A stretch of 50,134 nt of DNA, taken from positions 1 to 50,134 of the forward strand of contig CAKZLM010000030.1 of the NCBI GenBank assembly GCA_937126915.1. Reading direction: 5' to 3'. This document shows positions 16,481 through 24,120 of this stretch, piece by piece (position 1 is the first letter of the stretch; each line of letters starts with the position of its first letter). The stretch is from an uncultured Alphaproteobacteria bacterium. Its GTDB lineage: Bacteria; Pseudomonadota; Alphaproteobacteria; Sphingomonadales; SMXR01. Under the pieces are notes generated by a model that was not told the DNA's origin, did not search any database, and worked only from the letters and a program-made list of their open reading frames with translations. Position numbers and translations under genes: made by a program.

Positions 16481-16900
16481 ATGATAAAAACTATCAGGCA
16501 TATGATGGGCTTTGCCCTTCTTTTAAGCTCGTTGATCTATTCATCAACCAGCTATGCTGGTCCTTCAACACTAAGGATCGTTGGGTCTTCACACACAGAT
16601 TTATTAAACCGCCGTCCAGACTTGGATGATCATTTCTGTCGCCAAGCTGTTTATATGTCTTTGTTCTCGCCTGGAATGGTACGAGTAAATTTCGCCGACA
16701 GCCGAAAAACACTTTACACGCCGATTAATCATTACCAAATTTTCATCCGTAACTATGGCTGGTCAAATTGTGAGGTTTGGACCAGAAAGCCAACTGTGGA
16801 AACGGAAAAAGAAAATCGCTCCGATAAATATCAATGCCCTAAAACTCAAGACTGGTCATTGGGCATGAAGCGATGTATAAGAGGTACAAAGTCGTCGTAA
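16481..16900 (+). CDS. Hypothetical secreted protein, 139 aa
   Basis: I do not recognise this family. A signal peptide is clear (hydrophobic residues 8-22, Ser-Tyr-Ala before Gly27). The mature part of about 113 residues is basic and has four cysteines (CRQ, NCE, QCP, RCI), which could form two periplasmic disulfides. The ribosome-binding site is poor. It precedes sspB by 37 bases on the same strand, but a terminator lies just upstream, so it may begin a transcript of its own. Confidence 0.6.
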   Translation: MIKTIRHMMGFALLLSSLIYSSTSYAGPSTLRIVGSSHTDLLNRRPDLDDHFCRQAVYMSLFSPGMVRVNFADSRKTLYTPINHYQIFIRNYGWSNCEVWTRKPTVETEKENRSDKYQCPKTQDWSLGMKRCIRGTKSS

Positions 16901-16937
16901 CCGACACATAAGAACTCTTACACATCGGATTTTTTGC

Positions 16938-17492
16938 ATGAGCGATAGTTTTTTTGATTATGATCACCTAGTACGCGAAGCATTAAAGGGCGTTGTTAAA
17001 AACGTCCTATCAGAAGTTGCCAAAAATGGGTTGATGGGTGACCATCACTTTTATGTTGCGTTTCAAACTGGCTTTCCCGGTGTGCAAATTCCAGATCACT
17101 TGCGCGAAAAATATCCCGATGAAATGACCATTGTTATCCAACATCGTTACTGGGGCTTACGCGTCCATCAAGACCGTTTTGAAATTGGTTTAAGCTTTAA
17201 TCAAAAGCCTGAACATTTGATCATTCCGTTCGAAGCCGTTGTTGGTTTTGTTGATCCAAGCGCGCAATTTGCCCTACAATTTGAAAGCGACGATGCCAAT
17301 GATGCGGAAGACTTTAGCGATGAAGAATTTGTCGCTGACCTAAACAGCTTGGTAAGCGAACCATCGTCTGATAACAATATCGACGACGAAGATGGCGATA
17401 AAAAAACTTCATCTTCTGCGGATGACGAAACTAAAGATGACGATAAGTCTGGCGATAATGTTGTGACATTGGATGCGTTCCGCAAAAAATAA
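16938..17492 (+). CDS. sspB: ClpXP adaptor SspB, alphaproteobacterial type
   Basis: This stringent-starvation-type adaptor binds ssrA-tagged proteins from stalled ribosomes and brings them to ClpXP. The globular domain spans about residues 1-115, with YDHLVREALKGVVKNVL and HHFYVAFQTGFPGVQIPDHL, then IVIQHRYWGL and IPFEAVVGFVDPS. A very acidic linker (about 120-172) follows, and the end, NVVTLDAFRKK, is the ClpX-docking tail typical of the alphaproteobacterial form. Length (184) is usual. A ribbon-helix-helix gene follows, as in many relatives. Confidence 0.93.
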   Translation: MSDSFFDYDHLVREALKGVVKNVLSEVAKNGLMGDHHFYVAFQTGFPGVQIPDHLREKYPDEMTIVIQHRYWGLRVHQDRFEIGLSFNQKPEHLIIPFEAVVGFVDPSAQFALQFESDDANDAEDFSDEEFVADLNSLVSEPSSDNNIDDEDGDKKTSSSADDETKDDDKSGDNVVTLDAFRKK

Positions 17493-17530
17493 CTAGCAAC
17501 ATCATTGCCCCCAAAGAGACAAATATTTTT

Positions 17531-17755
17531 ATGTCTGACGCTGGCCTCAAAAAACATTCCATTACCATCAATGGTCACCGCACCAGCATTTCCCTTGAAC
17601 CTGTTTTTTGGCAGGCGCTAAAGGAAGAAGCCAAGCGTGATGGCAAACCGCTTGCCCGATTGGTGTCAGAAATTGATAGCGAACGCCAACAGAACCTATC
17701 AAGCGCCTTAAGAGTTTTTGTTTTTAACCGCCTTAAAAACCGCCAAACCCCTTAA
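17531..17755 (+). CDS. Ribbon-helix-helix domain protein, 74 aa
   Basis: This short protein looks like the RHH_4-type family: a beta strand (HSITINGHRTSISLE) followed by two helices (PVFWQALKEEAKRDGKPLARLVSEI and NLSSALRVFVFNRL). Such proteins are usually DNA-binding dimers, but targets of this group are not known to me. It lies 38 bases after sspB and probably shares its transcript; the pairing is common in Alphaproteobacteria. No toxin partner is near, so an antitoxin role is unlikely. Confidence 0.82.
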   Translation: MSDAGLKKHSITINGHRTSISLEPVFWQALKEEAKRDGKPLARLVSEIDSERQQNLSSALRVFVFNRLKNRQTP

Positions 17756-17760
17756 TCAGC

Positions 17761-17830
17761 CACTGACGATTGTATCGCGCTTTTTTGAAAAGACACACAT
17801 GTCTCTTTGCAGGTCGAGTGCTTGTCAGTG
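17761..17830. repeat. Inverted repeat with nested hairpin between convergent genes
   Basis: CACTGAC (17761-17767) and GTCAGTG (17824-17830) close a region with an inner hairpin AGACA-CACA-TGTCT (17791-17804). A weak terminator-like CGAT/ATCG stem plus T6 (17767-17786) overlaps it and may end the sspB transcript. The region could be 3' UTR structure or a small RNA. Confidence 0.35.
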
Positions 17831-17923
17831 CCTCAAGGCTTTTCAACTAGAATGTTTTTTCCATACGCCCTGAGAATCGACTATTTGTTCGCCGCCTAAA
17901 ACACATGGTTATCAGCTAGTACC

Positions 17924-20900
17924 TTAATTATTACCGCCGTTTTTCTTTTTGTTTTTTTCCAACAATTTTTTAACAGCATCGGTTATGGTCGATGCCCCAT
18001 CAGCAGGTTTTGTAGGCTGCGCCCCCTCTGCATTTTCAGCGCCTTTTGGTACAAAAGATTGCACCAAATCTGTCAACAATGACTGGGTAACCGTTTGCGC
18101 CATAGCAGAGGTTAACGCCTTGGTATCCCAGTTCACACTTGGGTCACCTAATCCACCAGATATATTTAAAACAATGGGCGGCAACTCAAGCGCACTTGAA
18201 AGCGCTGTTACCAAATTACCATTGACCTGCCAGCTGCCTAAATTGGCGGTGATATTAACGTCCATTTTACCATGCTTGGTATCAAATTGCTCTGCGGTTA
18301 ATTTCATTTGCCCATTAGTGAAAGAGATCGGGCTATCGAAATTTTCAATCAAGGTGGTGCCGCCTGATAGGGTACGTTGCATCGACGCCAAAAACTCTGG
18401 AATATTCTTGCGATTGGCAATGGCGGTTTTCAAATCTGCCAACGAGAAGCCATTCAAACCAACTTTTTGCGATTGCAATTGTCCCGTCCCAGAAAGGTTT
18501 TCAATTAATTCTTGTTGGTTTGCACCGCTTGATTGCCAATCAAAGCTGGCATTACCCTGACCAATCATTGGGCTTAAGCCTGAAAAAGCAGAACTGGCTT
18601 GGTCCATCTGAATATTACTTAATTGCAGGCTAGCCGTTAACTGATTTTGGTCAGCTCGGGTGAAGCGACCATTAGTCACCACCTCGCCCTGCCATGCTTT
18701 GGCGGAAACGTCACGCCATTCTATACCACTATCACTAAAGGTCAGATTGACGATCAAATCACTGGCGTTATAGCGATCATAATGAAACGAAGCCACTTTC
18801 AACGAAAAATCGCCAATCACTTGATCCAAAAAGCTTAAATCAATGGGGTCCGTGCTCCAACGGGCGCCTCCGGGTTGCTGGGCCTTTTCAACCCCTTCTA
18901 ATTGCTCAGACAAATAACCATCTAAATTCAACGAACCAAGCGACACATCAGCATTTATCTTGGTTGGCCCCGAAGCCACCGCATTTGGCGTTGGTGGAGT
19001 CGGAAATTCAGCTGAGGCCAGTCCTGAAACAGAGGTGCCCGCAACATTACCCATTAGATCGGTTACCATGAGACGCTGCGGTGTATAATCCAATGTGGCC
19101 GTTAGGCTAATATCCGTTGACTGCTGGATCTGTGATTTAGGCTGTAACAACACACCTAAGACAGAGGACAGTTCATAAACCGATGGATGGCGAACATCCA
19201 ACACCCCCTTATAGTGATAATCTGATTGTAATTTTTCCAATTGACCAACCAAACCAAAACTGCCACCCAATGCCGCCATGGTGCCATTAACATTTAAATT
19301 ATGGGGAGCCCCCCTCAAGGCAAGGTTTGCATCAACCGGTAAGGAGCGACCACGCATTTCGACATTCATATCAATTCTTCTAAGAAGGTCTAAATGCCCT
19401 GGATGATTAAACGCTAGGGTTAAATCTATATCATTCGGATTTTCAAGCGGACCGTTTAATTTACCCGCCACTGTATATTGCGCGCGTAACGCCTCCCCTT
19501 CTAAATTTAATTGATAGTCGTTAAAGCGCCCTATCACCTGCCCTTTCATTTGAAAACGGCCAACATTGTCAGGATCAAATCCAAGGTCAAGGGCCTGCCA
19601 TTTGGCAAAATTAGACAGTGAATTTGCCGACACATCAAACTGAAGGTTAAGCCCCATTAGTTGGGACAAATCTGTCACCTGTCCTTTAAGATTTAGAATC
19701 ATACCTTCCATTGAGCCAACCCGAACGTCATGAAGACGCAACGCCCCATCACCCACATCCATATTTAAGACAATGTCACGAAGAATACCTTGATTATAAG
19801 TAATCTGACCAATGGACAGAGCAATCTTAGAGGCGCTATTGTCTAGTCCGCGCAAACTATCTGATAATTGATCTGAAAGGGTTGCTTGGGGACTATCATC
19901 ACTTTCGTCATTACTGATACTAGCAAGGAAGGGATCAAGGTCAAGTCGGTTCAGGCTGCCGTTAATATCCATTAAAGGTATATTGGTCATACCCACTTTT
20001 AAGCGACCATCAAACTGTGAAACATCAAGTTGGATAGTGCTTTCATCTAATATAATCGCATCAGCCGCTGCACGCAGGGTTGATTGGATAGAAAAGCTTT
20101 CTAATGTCTCTTCACCGAACTGATCCGTTGGCATTTCAACCCAGCTTAAAAAGTCACGCAAGCTGGCAGTATTAAAGCGTGTTTGACCGACAAATTCTGG
20201 TCTGTCAGATTGGCTTTTTAAGGTACCAGAAACATATAAGTCTGCGTTGCCGGGCAACAGCATTTTAAATTCATCTAGTTTCACACCATTTGGTAAAACA
20301 TCAAAATTCAACACTGATTGGCGAATATCTTGGCCCTTATAACGCACCTGATTTAAACCAACCGAATGCGAGCCTACAAAAGGCATGTCTTTAGGGATTG
20401 ATGTCCAAAGTTGCTGCCATTGGTCCTGAACACTGTCACCGCTACCATCTTCATCAGCTGCGACCAAAATTTGGTCAAGGTTTAAACTTTTGAACACCAA
20501 GCGTGTATTAGCCACTTGCTTTTGGCTATCGTGAAAATCCCAATCAGCGTCAAGGGTTCCGTTGGTGTCGCCAACCTTGAAAGAAGCCGCGGTTAACTTA
20601 CCCGCCCAATTGGTAGCCTTAATACCAGAAGACAAATCCCATGCTTGGTTTAAATTGACGCTAGCTTGCAAGGGCTGATAGTTACGCCCTTCAAGCAACA
20701 ATCTTAGACTATTATAAAACTGCTGAAAATTACCACCCTGCCCAATTAAACGACCGCTAAGTTCCCACTCATCAGGGTCTGACAACACGGTACCAGAAAA
20801 CTGTAACCCTGGATTATCCATATTCAAAATAAGCGACACACTTAAAGGAATGCGTTGACCATCAAACCATTCTGACATTTCAGCCTTAATTTGAACTGGT

Positions 20901-21496
20901 GTGTCTTGATAAGTGAAGGCCAATGTGGCATCAAAAGGACCATTAACATTATTGGCTTTAATGCGGGCACTTAAACCTGCAACACTGACATCTTGGTCCG
21001 TTTGGCGATTAATATAATGGATATCGCCATTTTGAATAATAAAATCATTTACACTAAGGGCAGCACCTTCTTCGTTTGATGCGCCTTCAGGACCATCGAT
21101 TGCAAATTCCCAGCTATTTTGGCCATCAGCCAAGGTCTCTAGGTAAATATCAGGCTCATCCAACAACAGGCTTAAAACTTTAATCTCACCCGTAATCAAC
21201 GGCAACAAGGCAACATTGACATCCAAACGATTTAACGATGCCAAATAAGGACTTTCAACGCCGTCCATGCTGGCAATGGTGACCGCTTCTGCGCTTAAGG
21301 CAGGTGATGGCAATAATTGAAAGCTAATTCCACCTTCAATGGCAACATCGCGGCCAGTGGCATCGGTTAAGGCAGATCTAATTTGTTGGCGATAATTATT
21401 CCAATCAATAAAGCTGGGTACCACCAAAGCAAGTCCCACCAAGGCCACAAGTGTGGCTGCACGGATCAAACCAATTTTTTGCACTCTTTGCCGCAT
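17924..21496 (-). CDS. AsmA family protein, 1190 aa
   Basis: This is a large envelope protein of the AsmA/bridge-like group, anchored in the inner membrane and reaching into the periplasm. Relatives are tied to outer-membrane lipid homeostasis. One N-terminal membrane helix (about residues 10-28) precedes the family motif FIDWNNYRQQIRSALTDATGRDVAIEGG. A very long beta-rich region follows, ending in an AsmA C-terminal domain with the TGQLQSQKVGLNGFSL segment. I chose the ATG at 21496 because GAGGA lies five bases upstream; the frame runs to 21508. The C-terminus is a Lys/Asn-rich tail. Confidence 0.88.
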   Translation of the reverse strand: MRQRVQKIGLIRAATLVALVGLALVVPSFIDWNNYRQQIRSALTDATGRDVAIEGGISFQLLPSPALSAEAVTIASMDGVESPYLASLNRLDVNVALLPLITGEIKVLSLLLDEPDIYLETLADGQNSWEFAIDGPEGASNEEGAALSVNDFIIQNGDIHYINRQTDQDVSVAGLSARIKANNVNGPFDATLAFTYQDTPVQIKAEMSEWFDGQRIPLSVSLILNMDNPGLQFSGTVLSDPDEWELSGRLIGQGGNFQQFYNSLRLLLEGRNYQPLQASVNLNQAWDLSSGIKATNWAGKLTAASFKVGDTNGTLDADWDFHDSQKQVANTRLVFKSLNLDQILVAADEDGSGDSVQDQWQQLWTSIPKDMPFVGSHSVGLNQVRYKGQDIRQSVLNFDVLPNGVKLDEFKMLLPGNADLYVSGTLKSQSDRPEFVGQTRFNTASLRDFLSWVEMPTDQFGEETLESFSIQSTLRAAADAIILDESTIQLDVSQFDGRLKVGMTNIPLMDINGSLNRLDLDPFLASISNDESDDSPQATLSDQLSDSLRGLDNSASKIALSIGQITYNQGILRDIVLNMDVGDGALRLHDVRVGSMEGMILNLKGQVTDLSQLMGLNLQFDVSANSLSNFAKWQALDLGFDPDNVGRFQMKGQVIGRFNDYQLNLEGEALRAQYTVAGKLNGPLENPNDIDLTLAFNHPGHLDLLRRIDMNVEMRGRSLPVDANLALRGAPHNLNVNGTMAALGGSFGLVGQLEKLQSDYHYKGVLDVRHPSVYELSSVLGVLLQPKSQIQQSTDISLTATLDYTPQRLMVTDLMGNVAGTSVSGLASAEFPTPPTPNAVASGPTKINADVSLGSLNLDGYLSEQLEGVEKAQQPGGARWSTDPIDLSFLDQVIGDFSLKVASFHYDRYNASDLIVNLTFSDSGIEWRDVSAKAWQGEVVTNGRFTRADQNQLTASLQLSNIQMDQASSAFSGLSPMIGQGNASFDWQSSGANQQELIENLSGTGQLQSQKVGLNGFSLADLKTAIANRKNIPEFLASMQRTLSGGTTLIENFDSPISFTNGQMKLTAEQFDTKHGKMDVNITANLGSWQVNGNLVTALSSALELPPIVLNISGGLGDPSVNWDTKALTSAMAQTVTQSLLTDLVQSFVPKGAENAEGAQPTKPADGASTITDAVKKLLEKNKKKNGGNN

Positions 21497-21675
21497 ATTT
21501 TTCCTCATTTTTAATGGGCATAAAACCTATCATAGGAAAATCCAATTGACCACCGATTAGAATGTCTCTATTGGTCGAAAATATGGCAAAATCTATAAAC
21601 TTTTGTTAAACATCAAGTTTTCCGTGACCTTTTTAACATGGGCCGTTAAATTAGCCTTAAAAGGAAAGATATATC

Positions 21676-22179
21676 GTGTCATTTGACAAAATTGATCAAC
21701 CGTTAGAATTACTCGCCACAACCGCGGTTCGGGGCTGGATGGATTATAATGGTCACATGAATGTTGCCTCATACGTACATTTATTTGATCGTGCCATTGA
21801 TCAATTCCTCAACGGCGTCAACCTTGGCCAGCAATGGATTGAAAAAGGCAAGGGATCGGTTTTTGCCCTGCAAAATCACATTCACTACCTACGTGAAGTT
21901 TCTGAGGGCCAAGACATAACCATCAGCTTACAAATGCTGGATATGGATCAAAAACGATTGCATTTGTTTTTGCGCATGAATGATGCCAAGTCAGGCCGTA
22001 TGGTTGCTGCTAGTGAGCTTTTGTCCATTTATGTCGATATGAACAGCCGCAAGTCAGCCGCCCTTCCTGACCAGCAATATCAAGCCCTGCAAAACATCTT
22101 AGCGGCACACAAAAACTTACCCAAACCGCGCGTCGCAGGCCATAAAATTGGCACTAACGCAAAATTAAAGCTTTCCTAG
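21676..22179 (+). CDS. Hot-dog fold acyl-CoA thioesterase family protein
   Basis: This 167-residue protein is of the 4-hydroxybenzoyl-CoA thioesterase-like type. VRGWMDYNGHMNVASYVHLFDRAID near residues 19-43 carries the Asp-Tyr-Asn-Gly-His-Met-Asn motif of this group. It should hydrolyse an acyl-CoA, but the acyl group is not evident. The start is GTG at 21676 with AAGGA upstream. It is the first gene of a same-strand run: ClC transporter after 73 bases, uvrD after another 56, prmA after 24. Confidence 0.85.
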   Translation: MSFDKIDQPLELLATTAVRGWMDYNGHMNVASYVHLFDRAIDQFLNGVNLGQQWIEKGKGSVFALQNHIHYLREVSEGQDITISLQMLDMDQKRLHLFLRMNDAKSGRMVAASELLSIYVDMNSRKSAALPDQQYQALQNILAAHKNLPKPRVAGHKIGTNAKLKLS

Positions 22180-22252
22180 ATTTGCGTCCCTTGATACATT
22201 GCGCAAAATTTTAGTAAAACCTGTTTATCTGTCTAGGGTGTAAGGCCATTCC

Positions 22253-24064
22253 ATGCCAATGGATCAGCAACATTATAAGTCTCATCAAAAAGTGCCTTCG
22301 GGCACGTTGCGGCATCGATTGCGTTTTGATCATATGATCCTTGCCCTGTTGGCGCTTATCATTGGCCTGTCTGTTGGATATGCTACTATTGGCTTTAGGG
22401 CGCTTATTTCAGGATCACAATTTTTGGCTTATGGCACAGGCGAAGAGCGGGTTATTTCCGCTGTAAACGCCCTTGAATGGTGGCAAGTTCTTTTGATCCC
22501 TGTGGTTGGCGGCATCATTGTGGGCCTTATTCAAAAGTTTTTAGCAGGCGGCAATAAACCTGAAAGTGTCGCCGAAGTGATCGAAGCCAATGCCCTGCGC
22601 GAAGGGAATATGAGTTGGCGCACGGGCCTTACCAGTGCCCTTGCCACCTCTATTTCCTTAGGTGTTGGTGCCTCAGCAGGGCGTGAAGGACCTGTGGTTC
22701 ATATGGGTGCCAGCATTGCATCCTTCATTGCCCAAAAACTGGGGCTTACCACTGCTGTGACCCGAACATTGCTGGCCTGTGGCGTTGCCAGCGCGGTTGC
22801 GGCCTCCTTCAACGCCCCCATTGCAGGTGTTTTTTTCGCGCTTGAGGTTGTGATGGGCCATTACGCCATCCACACCTTTGCCCCTGTGGTGATCGCAGGT
22901 GTGGCCGGCACCATTGTTAGCCGCATTCATATTGGCGACTTCCCCGCCTTCATTGTGCCAAACACTGGCGGCATTCAAAGCTTTTTAGAACTTCCCGCCT
23001 TTGCTGGCCTTGGTATTGTTTGTGCCCTAGGGGCCATTTTATTTTCTTATTCGCTGTTAAAAACGGGTGACTTTAATAAGCGCCTGCCTATTCCAGGTTG
23101 GTTGCTTCCTCCCATTGGTGGCTTGCTTGTTGGTTTAATCGCCTTGCAATTTCCAGAAATTATTGGTGTGGGTTATGAAGCCACTGACAACGCCCTCAAA
23201 GGCCAATATGAGCTTGGCTTTTTAGTGGCCTTATTCTTGGTGAAGATAATCGCCACCAGTGTCTCTATCGGGTTTAACTTTGGTGGCGGTGTTTTTGGCC
23301 CGGCGCTTTTCCTTGGGGCAATGCTGGGCGGTGCCTATGGCTATGTGGCTGGTATGGCTTTGCCTGACATGGCATCCAGCGTGATCTTATACAGTATGGT
23401 CGGCATGGGGGCTTTTGCCTCTGCTGTTTTGGGTGCCCCTATTTCAACCATTCTTATTATCTTTGAATTAACAGGCGATTATCAGGTAACCATCGCCGTT
23501 ATGATTGCCTCTGCCATTGCTAGCCTTGCGGTTGGATTGATGCATCGCAGCAGTATTTTCTATTGGATGTTAGAACGTCGCGGCATGCATTTAGAAGGTG
23601 GCAAGGCGAAATATTTACTGCAAACCACACGGGTTGAAAATATCATGGATCGTCATTTTATGACCATTCAAGAAGAGACCAAAATTGCAGAGATTAGAAA
23701 TTTATTATTAGCTCACCGCGGCGGTAAATTACTTGTCACCAACACAGCTGGCCAATTACGTGGCATTATCACAGCCAGCGAATTGGTTGGTATTGACGAT
23801 GCTGAAAATCATGATGATTTAACTGCCAATGATATTTGCCGTGAAGACCTGTTTATACTGCAAACCCAAGATAATTTAGAAACCGCCCTTGAGATGCTGG
23901 AAACATCCGGTGAAAGTGTTCTGCCCGTACTTGATTCACACAATAATGATAGCGTTGTTGCGGTGGTTCATGCCCAAGATGTTTTGCAATTATACAACCA
24001 GGCTTTGTTAGAAGTGCAAGATGGGCAGTATGATTTAAAAAAGCGTTTATCGGTTAAAAAATAA
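22253..24064 (+). CDS. ClC family chloride channel/transporter with CBS pair
   Basis: This 603-residue inner-membrane protein has the ClC anion transporter core (about residues 28-445) and two C-terminal CBS domains (about 460-590) that may sense adenine nucleotides. GASAGREGPVVHMGA holds the gating Glu of the GREGP motif. The GSGIP motif that forms the central anion site is replaced by GNKPESVAEVIEA, so selectivity may differ from model ClC proteins. GGGVFGPALFLGA corresponds to the GxFxP motif. AAGG lies seven bases before the ATG. Confidence 0.93.
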   Translation: MPMDQQHYKSHQKVPSGTLRHRLRFDHMILALLALIIGLSVGYATIGFRALISGSQFLAYGTGEERVISAVNALEWWQVLLIPVVGGIIVGLIQKFLAGGNKPESVAEVIEANALREGNMSWRTGLTSALATSISLGVGASAGREGPVVHMGASIASFIAQKLGLTTAVTRTLLACGVASAVAASFNAPIAGVFFALEVVMGHYAIHTFAPVVIAGVAGTIVSRIHIGDFPAFIVPNTGGIQSFLELPAFAGLGIVCALGAILFSYSLLKTGDFNKRLPIPGWLLPPIGGLLVGLIALQFPEIIGVGYEATDNALKGQYELGFLVALFLVKIIATSVSIGFNFGGGVFGPALFLGAMLGGAYGYVAGMALPDMASSVILYSMVGMGAFASAVLGAPISTILIIFELTGDYQVTIAVMIASAIASLAVGLMHRSSIFYWMLERRGMHLEGGKAKYLLQTTRVENIMDRHFMTIQEETKIAEIRNLLLAHRGGKLLVTNTAGQLRGIITASELVGIDDAENHDDLTANDICREDLFILQTQDNLETALEMLETSGESVLPVLDSHNNDSVVAVVHAQDVLQLYNQALLEVQDGQYDLKKRLSVKK

Positions 24065-24074
24065 CCCATCCACC

Positions 24075-24089
24075 CTAACAAATTGTTAG
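24075..24089. repeat. 15-base palindrome before uvrD
   Basis: CTAACAA (24075-24081), one central A, and TTGTTAG (24083-24089) form a perfect palindrome 32 bases upstream of the uvrD ATG. It is too tight for an RNA hairpin and better suits a protein-binding site. It does not match the alphaproteobacterial LexA box. Confidence 0.45.
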
Positions 24090-24120
24090 CATCCCCCAAT
24101 TGCCATGCTATAGATGAGCC

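Noticed and set aside
17949-18560. 203-codon open frame on the plus strand inside asmA
   Set aside because: It is antisense to a well-supported gene and shows no family motif or ribosome-binding site.
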